Notes: generated from the letters alone by a model not told the origin. Positions 38,567 through 48,577 are shown, numbered from the stretch's first letter. The stretch: 64,000 bases of DNA from Haloglomus irregulare (GCF_007421925.1 NZ_QMDX01000001.1:394629-458628); one strand, 5' to 3'. Translations and numbers: made by a program.

Positions 38567-39642
38567 TGGTCCCCCCCGTCGGCGTCATTCGTCCCCCCAG
38601 CTCCGGCCGCCGGCCCGCCGTCGGCCGTCGCGTGGCCCGTCCCCACGTCGGCCAGCAGGCGGTCGTAGACGACCCGGACCCGCTTGCGGACCGCGCCCAT
38701 GTCGAGACCGGCGTCCGTGGCCAGCGCCAGCGCGCCGCCCATACCGACGCCCTCCTTCGCCTCGCCGCGGGCGTACGCCCGCATCGCGGGGTGGTCGCGT
38801 CCGTCGAACGCCGGGTCGGTCACCCGCACCGTGGCGTCGGCGGCGTCGGACAGGCCCCGGAGGTCGGCGCTCCCGTCGGCGGCGACGAACGCGGTCGTCG
38901 CGAGCGTCAGGTCGGCGTCGACGCCGGCGTGTCGGGCCAGCAGCGCCGCCGCCGCCTGCTGGGTGCCGCCCGCCAGCGTCACGTCGGCACCCGCCGCGGT
39001 CGCGCCCTGCACCAGTCCGAGGGTCGCCGCCAGCGTCGGGTCGCCCATCGTCCGGACCGCGGCGACGGGGGCCCCGGAGCGGTCACCGGGGTCGAGCCCG
39101 CTGGCGTCGAGCCCCTCGCGAACCACGCGCCGCTTCAGGTCGAGTGGGTTCGCCGCCAGCGACGACGAAACCGGCGCGCGCTCGCCGAGCGCCGCGAGGA
39201 CGCCGAACGCCGTCGTGGTCCCACCGGGAACCGTCTCGGCCAGCCACAGGTCGTCCGTCTCGTCGGCGAGCGTCCGCCCGTGCTCACGAGCACGGTCGAC
39301 GATCCCGTCGGCGTCCGGGACCGCCTCGGCGTCACGGACGTCCGCGCCCGGGCCGTCGGCGACGGTCGTCGACGCCGCGCCGGTCGGGGCCACGAGGCCG
39401 GCGTCGACGACCGACGCGTCGAACCCCAGTCGCTCGCGCACGGCGCGGGTCACGACCGCCGGGGTCGGGCAACCGGAGGGACTGACCGGGACGACAGGGG
39501 CCGTCGTGGGGGACCCGTGCAGGAGGATCTCGGCGTCGGCGCTCGGTGTGTGGGCCATCAGCGCCGGGTCGGCGCCCGCGGCGCTGATGCCATCGATGCG
39601 CGCGGTCTCGGTCCCGCCGGCGACGAGGACGAACCGGGTCAT
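38563..39642 (-). CDS. CobT-like nicotinate-nucleotide phosphoribosyltransferase family (TIGR00303)
   Basis: A 359-residue archaeal relative of CobT, which activates the lower ligand base for the nucleotide loop. [37 protein letters not shown]-type loops (here [20 protein letters not shown]) and [16 protein letters not shown] match the group. Whether it makes alpha-ribazole phosphate or uses another base in archaea is not settled. First gene of the leftward cobT-like-cbiA-cbiP operon. The divergent region upstream carries two candidate cob operators. Confidence 0.82.
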   Translation of the reverse strand: MTRFVLVAGGTETARIDGISAAGADPALMAHTPSADAEILLHGSPTTAPVVPVSPSGCPTPAVVTRAVRERLGFDASVVDAGLVAPTGAASTTVADGPGADVRDAEAVPDADGIVDRAREHGRTLADETDDLWLAETVPGGTTTAFGVLAALGERAPVSSSLAANPLDLKRRVVREGLDASGLDPGDRSGAPVAAVRTMGDPTLAATLGLVQGATAAGADVTLAGGTQQAAAALLARHAGVDADLTLATTAFVAADGSADLRGLSDAADATVRVTDPAFDGRDHPAMRAYARGEAKEGVGMGGALALATDAGLDMGAVRKRVRVVYDRLLADVGTGHATADGGPAAGAGGTNDADGGDQ

Positions 39643-39682
39643 GGGCGCCCCCGTGGCCCGTCGGTCGCGTGTCGAATCACTA

Positions 39683-39703
39683 CGTTTGTTCTGTGGACAA
39701 ACG
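39683..39703. repeat. Inverted repeat CGTTTGT-N7-ACAAACG upstream of cobT-like
   Basis: Perfect 7-bp arms with a 7-base spacer, 41-61 bp upstream of the cobT-like start. It overlaps the CAA-N6-TTG site that begins at 39698. Confidence 0.5.
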
Positions 39704-39709
39704 AACTTG
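39698..39709. promoter_or_regulatory. Candidate cob operator CAA-ACGAAC-TTG
   Basis: One of six CAA-N6-TTG motifs in the promoters of this locus, 56-67 bp upstream of the cobT-like ATG. Confidence 0.45.
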
Positions 39710-39779
39710 AATCCGTCGGCAGGCGGGCGCCGATACCCCACCACCAGCTATATGTGGCACGCACACTCACGCAAGTATA

Positions 39780-39791
39780 CAACCCGACTTG
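39780..39791. promoter_or_regulatory. Candidate cob operator CAA-CCCGAC-TTG
   Basis: Lies 26-37 bp before the GTG of the CbiX-like gene, at the expected TATA position, next to the AT-rich AAGTATACAA. Confidence 0.5.
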
Positions 39792-39816
39792 GTGTAAACC
39801 AAGCGAGCTTTCAACA

Positions 39817-40602
39817 GTGACACGGACTACCGACGCGCTGGTGCTGGTCGCACGGGAGTCGCCGGCGGCCGCGGGCGTGCTGGGGACCCACGCCCGCCGG
39901 CTGCGCGAACAGGAACTGGCGGACGCGGTCCACGTCGCCACCTGGGTGGAGGAGCCGGGCCGCGAGTTGCGCGCGCGGTTCGCCAGCGTCGAGGCGGACC
40001 GGGTCTTCGTCGTCCCGGTGCGGGCGGCCCACGCCCGGGCCACCACGGACGGCGTGCCGACCGCGTTCGACGCGCTCGACGGGGCCGTCCGCTACTGCGA
40101 GCCCGCGGGCCCCTCGCCCGGCGTGACGGACGCGCTCGCCGCGCGCGCGGCCGAGCAGGTCGAACCGGGCCGGGACGCCTCGCTCCTGCTCGTGGGGCTG
40201 GGTAGCGGCGACCAGCCGTTCGAGCGCCAGGCCGCCGACTACCACGCCGCGCGGCTCCGCGAGGCCACCCCGTACGGCCAGGTCACCAGCGCCTTTCTCC
40301 TCCAGAACCCGGCCGTCGAGTGCGCCCGCTACCAGCTGAACAACGACCGGGCCGTCGCGGTACCACTGCCGCTGGTCCCCTCGGCCGCGACGACCGACCG
40401 GATGCCCCGGAAGCTCGAGCTCGACCGCGGCGGGCTGGCCTACGCCGACCCGCTCGGGGACCACCCCGCCGTCACGGACGCCATCGCGGCCCGGGTGGCC
40501 GAGCGCCGCGCGGGCGAGGACGGCCCCACGGTCTCGTTCGAGGACGAACTCGCTGCGGAGGCCCAGCAGCTCGCGACGGACGGCGACGGGCGGTCGCTGT
40601 AA
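39817..40602 (+). CDS. Degenerate CbiX/sirohydrochlorin chelatase paralogue
   Basis: 261 residues with the two-domain CbiX layout. The first domain starts TTDALVLVARESPAAAGVLG, where a working CbiX has a GHGS motif, so the metal-handling His is absent. The second starts LLLVGLGSGDQPFERQAADY, again without His. GTG 39817 follows GGTGTAAACC. It diverges from the cobT-like operon across a region with two cob operators, so it is very likely coregulated. Chelation looks lost. A scaffold, tetrapyrrole-binding or altered catalytic role is possible. Confidence 0.75.
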   Translation: MTRTTDALVLVARESPAAAGVLGTHARRLREQELADAVHVATWVEEPGRELRARFASVEADRVFVVPVRAAHARATTDGVPTAFDALDGAVRYCEPAGPSPGVTDALAARAAEQVEPGRDASLLLVGLGSGDQPFERQAADYHAARLREATPYGQVTSAFLLQNPAVECARYQLNNDRAVAVPLPLVPSAATTDRMPRKLELDRGGLAYADPLGDHPAVTDAIAARVAERRAGEDGPTVSFEDELAAEAQQLATDGDGRSL

Positions 40603-40690
40603 CCCGGATATTTCCTCTCAGCTCCCCGTTTCCGTCGGATATGGGGAGAACAAGCGCGTAAAACAGGGCCCAGTACCGTTATCCGGGTCG

Positions 40691-41500
40691 CTACGCCCGG
40701 CGCACGACCAGCACCGACAGGTCCGAGAACGGCGTGTCCTCCCGCCCCTCTCCGCCCGCGTGCTCGGCGAGCGCGCCGAGCGTCGACCGCGTGACCGCCT
40801 CGTCGTCGTGCGTGAGCCGCTCCAGCACGAGCGCCGGGAGTGTCGGGGCCGCACCCGCATCGAGCAGGTCCGCGGCGATGTCGCCGGGCATCAGGTCGAA
40901 CGGCCGGGGCAGCACGAGCAGGTGGCGGTCGCCGACATCGCGCCGGAGCCGCTCGCGCGCCTCGGTCAGGTCGCCGCGGCGGTGGAGCGTGACGAACGTG
41001 CTCTCCTCCATCGGCGTCCGGGCCCGCGAGGCCGCGAGCTGGAGCGAGGAGATGCCCGGGACGACGCGAACGGGTCGGTCGACGTGGCGCTCGACCCGCC
41101 CGACCAGCTGGTAGCCCGAGTGGTTCGGGTCACCCATCAGGAGGGCCGTCCCGCGGGCGCCCTCCCGGACGCGGTCGGCGAACGTCGCCAGGGTCTCGGC
41201 CTGGTCGCGGTAGCCGCATTCGAGCACCTCGCCGGTCGCGTGCTCGCGGACCACGTCGACGACCGTCTCGAAACCCACCAGCACGTCGGCCTCGCGGACG
41301 GCGCGCCGGGCGCGGGGAACCAGGTACTCCGGGTTCCCGGGCCCGACGCCGACCGCGAACACGGGCGGGTCGTCGCCGTCCTCGGTGCTGGCGTCGGTCT
41401 GCCGACCGCCGGTACCGGCCGGCTCGGGTGCTCGCGCGGCGAAGGCGGTCGGGTCGTCGAAGCCGTCGTCGGACGGCTCCGGGTCCTCGGCGTCGCTCAC
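40691..41500 (-). CDS. cbiE: Cobalt-precorrin-7 C5-methyltransferase
   Basis: A 269-residue SAM-dependent methyltransferase of the tetrapyrrole family. A 45-residue acidic disordered head precedes FAVGVGPGNPEYLVPRARRA. LLMGDPNHSGY is the substrate-loop signature and VVPGISSLQLAASR follows. It acts with CbiT (encoded separately at 58662), which methylates C15 and decarboxylates. The start overlaps the cbiC stop by four bases, so it is the last gene of cobN-cbiC-cbiE. Confidence 0.93.
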   Translation of the reverse strand: MSDAEDPEPSDDGFDDPTAFAARAPEPAGTGGRQTDASTEDGDDPPVFAVGVGPGNPEYLVPRARRAVREADVLVGFETVVDVVREHATGEVLECGYRDQAETLATFADRVREGARGTALLMGDPNHSGYQLVGRVERHVDRPVRVVPGISSLQLAASRARTPMEESTFVTLHRRGDLTEARERLRRDVGDRHLLVLPRPFDLMPGDIAADLLDAGAAPTLPALVLERLTHDDEAVTRSTLGALAEHAGGEGREDTPFSDLSVLVVRRA

Positions 41501-42333
41501 TGGCCGTCCTCCGGGTCTGCCGCACGGTCGTCTCGCGGGTCGCTGGCCTCGCGGCGCTGCCGCTCGTCGGGGGCTTCGCCCCCGCTCTCCCCGCTCGACC
41601 GGCTCGCGGTCGCTACCGAGACCGCCCCCTCGCGAGCGTCGCTCGCCACGTGGACGAGTTCGTTCGTCAGACCCGCGGCGAGGCCGCTGCCGCCGCGACG
41701 CCCGACGTTCGTGATGGCGGGCACGCCGTGCTCGTCGGCGACCTCGCGGAGCCGTTTCCGGGAGTCGGCGGCCTTCACGAAGCCGACGGGCGTGGCGACG
41801 ACGGCGGCGGGCCGCGTGCCGTCCTCGATGCAGTCGGCCAGGGCCAGTGCCGCCGTCGGCGCGTTGCCGACGACCGCGATGGCGCCGTCGTAGACGCCCT
41901 GCCGGTCGAGTTCGAGCACGGAGGCGGCGGTCCGGGTCATCCCCGTCTCCGCCGCCAGCTCCGCCCCGTTGCCGATGGCCTTCCGCACCTCGCAGGAGTG
42001 CCCGCGGCCCGTGATGCCGGACTTGACCATCGTGATGTCCGTCACGATTGGTGCCTCGGCAAGCACCGCGCGGGCGCCGGCGCGAGCGGGTTCGGACTCG
42101 TCGGCGCCGGTGAACCGGACGAGATGCTGGAACTCGGGGTCGCCCGTCGCGTGGACCGCCTTCGCGCGGAACCGGTCGGCCAGCGTCTCCTGCGGGACCA
42201 GTTCGTGGACCCGATCCATGCTCGTCTCGGCGATCTCCATCGCGTTCTCCGTCGTCGCGCCGAGGTCGGCGTACGCCTCGACGCCGTCGTCGGCCGCAGC
42301 CCCCCCGTCGGTCGCCGTCTCCTCAGTCGTCAT
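41497..42333 (-). CDS. cbiC: Cobalt-precorrin-8 methylmutase
   Basis: A 278-residue CbiC/CobH that moves a methyl from C11 to C12 to give cobyrinic acid. The catalytic His is in RVHELVPQETLADRF or the nearby HLVRFTGAD region, and PIVTDITMVKSGITGRG is the conserved centre. PTAALALADCIEDGTRPAAV and GVPAITNVGRRGGSGLAAG complete the fold. The final 50 residues are charged and disordered. Overlaps cobN by 11 bases. Confidence 0.93.
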   Translation of the reverse strand: MTTEETATDGGAAADDGVEAYADLGATTENAMEIAETSMDRVHELVPQETLADRFRAKAVHATGDPEFQHLVRFTGADESEPARAGARAVLAEAPIVTDITMVKSGITGRGHSCEVRKAIGNGAELAAETGMTRTAASVLELDRQGVYDGAIAVVGNAPTAALALADCIEDGTRPAAVVATPVGFVKAADSRKRLREVADEHGVPAITNVGRRGGSGLAAGLTNELVHVASDAREGAVSVATASRSSGESGGEAPDERQRREASDPRDDRAADPEDGQ

Positions 42334-45300
42334 CGCTGGTCACCTCCGGGGTCGTGCCGCCCGCGTCACGCGCCTCGACGGCCCCGTCGGCACGGAGGTT
42401 GGCGTCGCGCAGGTCGTCCAGCATCGCGTCGTCGGCGTCCCAGAGGCCGCGCTCGGCCGCCTCCAGCAGCGTGTCCGTGATGGACTCAAGCGCCCACGGG
42501 TTCACCTCCTGGAGCCACTCCTGGCGCTCCTCGTCGAGCGCGAACTTCTCGGCCACGTCGTCCCAGAGCCCGTCGCTGATGACGCCGGTGGTTGCGTCCC
42601 AGCCCAGCACCACGTCGACCGTGGTCGAGAGGTCGCCGGCGCCCTTGTAGCCGTGTTCCTCCATCGACTCCAGCCACGCCGGGTTGAGGACGCGGGCCCG
42701 CATCGCCTTGCGGACCTTCTCCTCGTTCGTGTAGACGTCGACCCGCGACGGGTCCGAGGTGTCCCCGACGTAGGAGGCGGGCTCCTCGCCGGCGGTCTCG
42801 GCGACGGCGGTGATGAAGCCGCCGTGGAAGGCGTACCAGTCCGAGGAGTCGAACTCGTCCTGCTCGGCGGTGTCCTCGATCTTGACGGTGGCCTCGACGC
42901 TCCCGAGGCGGCGCTCGAAGGCGTCGTGGGCCTCGCTCACCGTCCCGCGCGAGCCCATCGCGTAGCCGCCCCACTGGACGTACACCTCCGCGAGGTCGCT
43001 TCGGTCGTCCCAGTTGCCCTCGTCGACCGCCTTGTTCGTCCCGGCGCCGTAGCCGCCGGGCCGGGTGGTGAAGACGCGCTGTTTGGCGGCCGAGCGCGCG
43101 TCGTCCGGGTCCAGCCCGTCGGCCGCGAGGTCCTCGGCCTCCTCCTCGACGTGCTTCCTCACGAAGTTCATCTCGTGGGGCTCGTCCAGGTCGGCCACGA
43201 GGTCGACGGCGTCGTGGACGACGCCGGCGGCCGCGGGGAAGGCGTCCCGGAACAGCCCCGAGACGCGCGTGGTCACGTCGATGCGCGGCCGCCCCAGTTC
43301 GTCGAGCGGAATCGCCTCCACGTCGTCGACGCGGCCGGCGTCGGTCCAGACCGGGCGAACGCCCATCAGCGCGAGCACCTGGCCGACCGTCTCGCCGCGC
43401 GTGCGGACCGTCGGGGTGCCCCACGCGACGACGCCGACCTCCTCCGGGTACTCGCCCTCGTCTCGCGGCTCGCTCCGCTCGCCGCTCGACCGTTCGGCGG
43501 CGCTTCGTGCCGCCTGCTCGTCGTGGTGTCGCTCGGCCACGCCATCGGCGACCTTCTTCCCGGCGTCGTAGGCGTGCTTCGCGGGCACCTTCCGCGGGTC
43601 CAGCGTGTAGAAGTTCCGCCCCGTCGGCAGCAGGTCGGCGCCGCCGCGGGTGGGTGCGCCGCTCCCGCCCGGCGGGATGTACTCGCCGGCCAGCGCGTCC
43701 GCGGTCCGCGGAACCTCCTGTCGGGCGCCACCCACCCGCGGCGCGGCCTCCTCGCAGATGAACTGCAGGGCCTCGCGGAGGTCGTCGTGGGCGCCCGGCC
43801 GCGCCCGGGCGTCCCCGAGCGGGTCGATGTCGACCACGAGGAGGTTCAGGTTCGTCTCGCCGGGGCCGGCCTCGGCCTCCGAGGCGGGCAGGTCGAACTC
43901 GTGGGCCGCGAGGGTCTCGACCAGTTCACAGCAGGTCTCGTACACCGCGTCGGCGGCCTCCGCGTAGGTCGTCCCGAGGTCGTCGTCGTAGGCGCCCGGC
44001 GCGTCGAGCATCCGGTCCGGGTCGACACCGAGGGTGCCGGCCACGCTGTCGCGGAGGCTCGGCGCGCCCGGGTTCTCCAGCCGCGTCAGCGCGACCAGAT
44101 ACTCGACGAGGCGGTCGCCGGCCGGGGGCTCGCTCATCGTGTGCAGCCCCATCCGGATCTGTGTCGTCTTCACGTCCGTCAGGTAGTCGTGGATCCGCGC
44201 GACGAGGTCGTCGATGTCGGCCTCGTCACCCGCCACCTCGCCCGCCGCGAGCGTCGTCCCCGCCTCGTCGGGGCCGCGGACGTCCGCCTGCTCGTCGATC
44301 TCGCCCGCGATACCGAGTTCCACCGCGAGGTCGGCGTCGTCGACGGCCGCCCGGATGCGCTCCTCGAGGGCCTGCCCCTCGTCCGGGCGCGCGCCGGTCG
44401 TGCCGGCCTCGCGGTACTCGCTGGCCAGCTCCTCCAGCTCGGCCAGTTCGTCGTAGGTCCCCGCGTTGGCCATCGGCGGGGTGAGGTAGTCCACGACGGC
44501 GGCGTAGGAACGCCGTTTCGCCTGCGTCCCCTCGCCGGGGTTGTTGACGATGTACGGGTAGACGTTCGGGAGGTCGCCCACCAGCGCGTCGGGGGCGCTC
44601 TCGCCGTCCAGGCCGACCGTCTTGCCCGGGAGCCACTCCAGCGAGCCGTGCGTGCCCAGGTGGACGACGGCATCGGCGTCGAACTCGTGGCGGAGCCAGC
44701 CGTAGAACGCGGCGTAGTCGTGGGGCGGCTGGAGGTCCGAGTCGTGGTAGACCTTCGAGGGGTCCATCCCGAAGCCGCGCGGGGGCTGGACCGTGACGAG
44801 GACGTTCCCGAACTCGACGCCGGGGATGGCGAACGGGCGCCCGGGCGGGTCGCCCCACTCCGCGACGACGTTCTCGCGGAACGAGGGGTCCATATCGGCG
44901 AACCAGTCGGCGTAGGTGTCGGGGGCGACCGTGTCGACCGAGAGCTCGCGCACGTCCTCGGGCGCGACCCAGCGGTCATCGAGCGTCAGCTGGGCGGTCA
45001 GGCGCTCGACGAGCGCCTGGCCGCTCTCCGGAAGGGGGTCGGCTCCCCCCCTGCCGCCGAGGTCGTAGCCCCGGTCGTCCAGCTCTTCGAGCAGGTTGAC
45101 CGTGCTCGCCGGCGAGTCGAGGCCGAACGCGGTCCCGATGCCGTCGTCGCTGGGCGGGTAGTTGTGGAGGACGACGGCGACCTGCTTGTCCGCGTTCTGG
45201 GTATGCCGGAGCCGGGCCCAGTTGACGGCCAGGCTCGCGGCGTGGCTCACCCGGTCCTCGATCGGGAAATGCTGTTTCGGTGCGGTACCGATGCCGGCCT

Positions 45301-46276
45301 CGTCGTCGGTTCGCTCCTTCCCACTGATGGGATGGGTGATGACGTTACCGTCGAACTCCGGGAGCGCGACGGACAGGGCGAGTTCGAAACCCATCACGCC
45401 CGTATCGCTGGAGTCGTAGCGTGACCGCGAGCGCATCGTCGTCACCGTCTGGATGACCGGTACGCCGAGCCGGTCGAGGAAGACGTCGCCGCCGCCCTCG
45501 TCGTCGGCGCTGCGGCCGCGCTCGTCCATCGAGAGCGAGAACATGAACGACGAGAGCATCGCGTCGACGATGGGGTCGCCCGTCTCGTCCGTCAGCCAGT
45601 TGTCGACGACCCACTCGGCATCGTGCTGGTCCGGGTCGTCCTCGGCGGGGTTGCAGAAGACGGGAAGCGCGTCGGCCCCCTGCGACTCGATGGCCCGGAC
45701 CTGCGCGTCGACGTAGCGGAGGTTCTCGTGGGTCCAGTGGGACTCGTAGAACCAGACGCCGACCGTCGGCGTGTCCGGGTCGAGCGTCGCGGCCAGTTCC
45801 TCGTAACTCGCGCCCGGGTGGTCGGGGTGGTAGACGCCCTCCGTCGGGAGCGGGACGGGGTCGTCGTACTCGCGCGTCTCGTCGCCGAACCGGTCCACCA
45901 GGTAGCGGATGCAGTTGGCGACGTTCGCGGTGCCGCCGCGGTCGAGGTAGTCACAGACCCGCTCGCGGGTGTCGCCGTCGACGCTGGTGTCCTCGATGGC
46001 GAAGGCGTCGCCGGTCGCCTTCACGACCAGCGGGACGCCCGCCTCGCGCAGCCGCTCGACCGCGTGCCCGTAGCCGGGCATCGAGTCCTCCGCGCCGTGG
46101 AGCCAGAGCACCACTACGGTCGCGTCGGTCAGTTCGTCGACGAACGCGTCCGCGTCCTCGGGGCCGTCGAGGTCGCTCTCGGACCGCACGATGAGGTCGG
46201 CGTCGACCTCCGCGGCCGCCCGGCCGACCGCGCCCAGTTCGTTCTCCGTCGCCGTGTACAGGCCGATGGTAGGCAT
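42323..46276 (-). CDS. cobN: Cobaltochelatase large subunit CobN
   Basis: A 1317-residue subunit of the ATP-dependent cobaltochelatase, homologous to magnesium chelatase H. It binds the corrin ring while the AAA+ partner drives cobalt insertion. MPTIGLYTATENELGAVGRA opens the protein. GVYHPDHPGASYEEL, WLHGAEDSMPGYGHAVERL, HLGTHGSLEWLPGKTVGLDG and the long metal-tetrapyrrole domain near the C-terminus (SSDWYAFHGGFITAVAETAG) are typical of CobN. It is divergent from its likely partner chlID across 34 bp. This is the aerobic-pathway enzyme, here set among anaerobic-type Cbi genes. Confidence 0.95.
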   Translation of the reverse strand: MPTIGLYTATENELGAVGRAAAEVDADLIVRSESDLDGPEDADAFVDELTDATVVVLWLHGAEDSMPGYGHAVERLREAGVPLVVKATGDAFAIEDTSVDGDTRERVCDYLDRGGTANVANCIRYLVDRFGDETREYDDPVPLPTEGVYHPDHPGASYEELAATLDPDTPTVGVWFYESHWTHENLRYVDAQVRAIESQGADALPVFCNPAEDDPDQHDAEWVVDNWLTDETGDPIVDAMLSSFMFSLSMDERGRSADDEGGGDVFLDRLGVPVIQTVTTMRSRSRYDSSDTGVMGFELALSVALPEFDGNVITHPISGKERTDDEAGIGTAPKQHFPIEDRVSHAASLAVNWARLRHTQNADKQVAVVLHNYPPSDDGIGTAFGLDSPASTVNLLEELDDRGYDLGGRGGADPLPESGQALVERLTAQLTLDDRWVAPEDVRELSVDTVAPDTYADWFADMDPSFRENVVAEWGDPPGRPFAIPGVEFGNVLVTVQPPRGFGMDPSKVYHDSDLQPPHDYAAFYGWLRHEFDADAVVHLGTHGSLEWLPGKTVGLDGESAPDALVGDLPNVYPYIVNNPGEGTQAKRRSYAAVVDYLTPPMANAGTYDELAELEELASEYREAGTTGARPDEGQALEERIRAAVDDADLAVELGIAGEIDEQADVRGPDEAGTTLAAGEVAGDEADIDDLVARIHDYLTDVKTTQIRMGLHTMSEPPAGDRLVEYLVALTRLENPGAPSLRDSVAGTLGVDPDRMLDAPGAYDDDLGTTYAEAADAVYETCCELVETLAAHEFDLPASEAEAGPGETNLNLLVVDIDPLGDARARPGAHDDLREALQFICEEAAPRVGGARQEVPRTADALAGEYIPPGGSGAPTRGGADLLPTGRNFYTLDPRKVPAKHAYDAGKKVADGVAERHHDEQAARSAAERSSGERSEPRDEGEYPEEVGVVAWGTPTVRTRGETVGQVLALMGVRPVWTDAGRVDDVEAIPLDELGRPRIDVTTRVSGLFRDAFPAAAGVVHDAVDLVADLDEPHEMNFVRKHVEEEAEDLAADGLDPDDARSAAKQRVFTTRPGGYGAGTNKAVDEGNWDDRSDLAEVYVQWGGYAMGSRGTVSEAHDAFERRLGSVEATVKIEDTAEQDEFDSSDWYAFHGGFITAVAETAGEEPASYVGDTSDPSRVDVYTNEEKVRKAMRARVLNPAWLESMEEHGYKGAGDLSTTVDVVLGWDATTGVISDGLWDDVAEKFALDEERQEWLQEVNPWALESITDTLLEAAERGLWDADDAMLDDLRDANLRADGAVEARDAGGTTPEVTSDDD

Positions 46277-46305
46277 AATGTTGTTAAACCTCCGTTGCAA
46301 TCGGA

Positions 46306-46317
46306 CAACTATGGTTG
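46306..46317. promoter_or_regulatory. Candidate cob operator CAA-CTATGG-TTG in the cobN/chlID divergent promoter
   Basis: It overlaps the chlID ATG (46311) and lies 30-41 bp upstream of the cobN ATG, just behind its presumed TATA position. GTTAAACC (about 46283-46290) is the likely chlID TATA. Confidence 0.5.
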
Positions 46318-48560
46318 ATTTCGCCCGCAACAAAAGCCTATCGGGGGGCAAACCCCCCGAAGGTGACGAGGGGCCGTCTCTTACCGACGTCGTCGGGCAG
46401 GAAGAGCTCAAGCGGGCTCTACTCGCAGTCGGGGCGAGCGACGCGCTGTCCGGGCTACTGATCCGCGGCGAGAAGGGGACCGCCAAGTCGACCGCCGTCC
46501 GGGCGCTGGCCGACCTACTGCCCGAACAGCGGATCGTTGCGGACTGCCCGTTCGGCTGCCACCCCGAACCGGACGCGGACCCCGCCGCGCCGCCACAGTG
46601 CCCGGACTGCCGGGCGCGGGTCGACCCGCCGGTCGGGACTCGTCCGACGCCGCTGGTGACGCTCCCCCTGGGCGCGACCCGGGACCGGCTCGTCGGGACG
46701 CTCTCGGTCGCCGACGCCCTGGAGGGCGAGGCGACGTTCGACCCCGGGCTGTTGGCCCGGGCGAACCGCGGTGTCCTCTACGTGGACGAGGTGAACCTGC
46801 TGGACGACCACCTCGTCGACGCGCTGCTGGACGCCGCCGCCAGCGGTGTCAACCGGGTGGAGCGGGACGGCGTCTCCGTCCGGCATCCGGCCGCGTTCAC
46901 GCTCGTCGGGACGATGAACCCGGAGGAGGGCGACCTCCGCCCGCAGTTCCGCGACCGGTTCGACCTCCAGGCGACCGTGACCGGACTCGACGACACCGAC
47001 GACCGGGTACGGGTGCTCCGTGGGGCGCTCGCGCGGGACCGCGGGGAGGCGGCGTCGACCGACGAGACGGCGGGCGCCGACGCCGACCACGCCGCCGACC
47101 TCCGGCGGGCCCGCGAACGGCTGGCCGCCGACGAGGTCCACCTCCCGGACGAGTTCGCCGCGGAGGTGGCCGAATGCTGCCGGGACGCGGGCGTCGACGG
47201 CCACCGGGCCGACATCGCCACGGCCCGCGCCGCGCTCGCCGTCGCCGCGCTGGACGACCGCTCCCGCGTCCTCGAACCGGACGTGCGCCGAGCGGCCGAG
47301 CTCGCGCTGCCCCACCGGCTGCGCTCGACGCCGTTCGAGGACGCCCCCGAGCCCGAGGACCTGCTGGACGAGCGGTTCGACGACGGCGAGGACGGAGCGG
47401 AGGGGAGCGACGGGGCCGACGACGGCGAGGGAGGGCCGACGGAGGACGGAGGCGACCCCGGCACCGACGGCGGGCAGGGGGATGGCGACGGTGAGACGGG
47501 TGGCGACGGAGACGGCCCCGGGGGTCGGGGAGCAGGTCCCGACGAGCACGGTCCCGAGGCCGACGACCGGGACGGGGGCAGTCCGGACCGTGAGGCGGGC
47601 GCGGACGACGCCGAGGAGCCACCGGACGGTCCGACACCGACACCCCGGGACGGCGACGCCACGGACGAGGGGTACGAGGCGCCGAGCGCGGAGCCGGAGC
47701 GTGACGACGACCCGACCGACCCCGAAGGGGACGACGAGGCAGCACCCGCGACCCCGCTGCTCCCGGGCCAGGCCCGCGCCGAGGCGGGCGAGGCGCGAGC
47801 GCCGGATCTGCCGATGCCCGACGCGCCCGAGGCGAACGACGGGGCCGGTGCCGGGTCAGCGACTGCCCGGGGCGGCGAGGGAGGCCCCAGGGTGCGGACG
47901 CGGCGCGCGGACGCCGACGGCGACGATGGGGTCGACGCGGCGGCATCGGTCCGGGCAGCGGCGTCGGCCGGGCGCGAGGGCGTGACCGAGCGCGACCTCC
48001 GGGCCTCCGTCCGGGCGGGCGACGCGACGACGCTCGTCCTGTTCGTCGTAGACGCGAGCGCGTCGATGCGGCCGGCGATGCGGGCCGCGAAGGGGACCCT
48101 GCTGGAGCTGCTGCGCGAGTCCTACGCGGCCCGCGACGAGGTGGGCCTGGTGACGTTCGCCGGTGACGGCGCGGAGGTGGTGCTGCCGCCCACCGACAGC
48201 ACGAGTCGGGCGGCACGACACCTGAAGGAGCTGCCGACGGCCGACCGGACGCCGCTGCCCGCCGGGCTGCGGACCGCGAGCGAGGTGCTAGCGCGCGCGG
48301 ACCCGACGGCGAGCGCCGTCGTCCTCGTTACCGACGGCCGGGCGAACGCCACGGACGGGAGCCCGACCGCGACGACCCGCGAGGCGGCCGCCGCGCTCGG
48401 TGAGACGGCCGACCGGACGCTCATCGTCGACGCCGGCGAGGGGCGCGGACTGGTCGACACGGTGGCCCGGGCGACCGAGGCGACCGTCGTCGGGCTCGAC
48501 GCCCTCTCGGCCGACCGGGTCGACGCCGTCGCGGGGGCGGCGAGCACAACCAGGGAGTAG
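46311..48560 (+). CDS. chlID: Cobaltochelatase AAA+/VWA subunit (fused ChlI-ChlD type)
   Basis: 749 residues. The N-terminal AAA+ module (1-350) has Walker A RGEKGTAKST, a Cys-rich insertion (CPFGCHPEP then CPDC) and Walker B GVLYVDEVNLL. A very acidic linker (about 355-540) follows. The C-terminal VWA domain has the MIDAS motif DASASM at about residue 581 and a downstream VTDGRAN. In Mg and Co chelatases the I and D activities are usually separate; here one chain supplies both for CobN. It heads the rightward operon with cbtB and cbtA. Confidence 0.92.
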   Translation: MVDFARNKSLSGGKPPEGDEGPSLTDVVGQEELKRALLAVGASDALSGLLIRGEKGTAKSTAVRALADLLPEQRIVADCPFGCHPEPDADPAAPPQCPDCRARVDPPVGTRPTPLVTLPLGATRDRLVGTLSVADALEGEATFDPGLLARANRGVLYVDEVNLLDDHLVDALLDAAASGVNRVERDGVSVRHPAAFTLVGTMNPEEGDLRPQFRDRFDLQATVTGLDDTDDRVRVLRGALARDRGEAASTDETAGADADHAADLRRARERLAADEVHLPDEFAAEVAECCRDAGVDGHRADIATARAALAVAALDDRSRVLEPDVRRAAELALPHRLRSTPFEDAPEPEDLLDERFDDGEDGAEGSDGADDGEGGPTEDGGDPGTDGGQGDGDGETGGDGDGPGGRGAGPDEHGPEADDRDGGSPDREAGADDAEEPPDGPTPTPRDGDATDEGYEAPSAEPERDDDPTDPEGDDEAAPATPLLPGQARAEAGEARAPDLPMPDAPEANDGAGAGSATARGGEGGPRVRTRRADADGDDGVDAAASVRAAASAGREGVTERDLRASVRAGDATTLVLFVVDASASMRPAMRAAKGTLLELLRESYAARDEVGLVTFAGDGAEVVLPPTDSTSRAARHLKELPTADRTPLPAGLRTASEVLARADPTASAVVLVTDGRANATDGSPTATTREAAAALGETADRTLIVDAGEGRGLVDTVARATEATVVGLDALSADRVDAVAGAASTTRE

Positions 48561-48577
48561 TTCGCTCGAAAGTTTTA

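Noticed and set aside
35645-38668. 1007-codon plus-strand reading frame
   Set aside because: Antisense to cbiP, cbiA and cobT-like; composition is the Arg/Gly/Val-rich shadow typical of GC-rich DNA.
41969-45424. 1151-codon plus-strand reading frame
   Set aside because: Antisense shadow of cobN with no recognisable domain.
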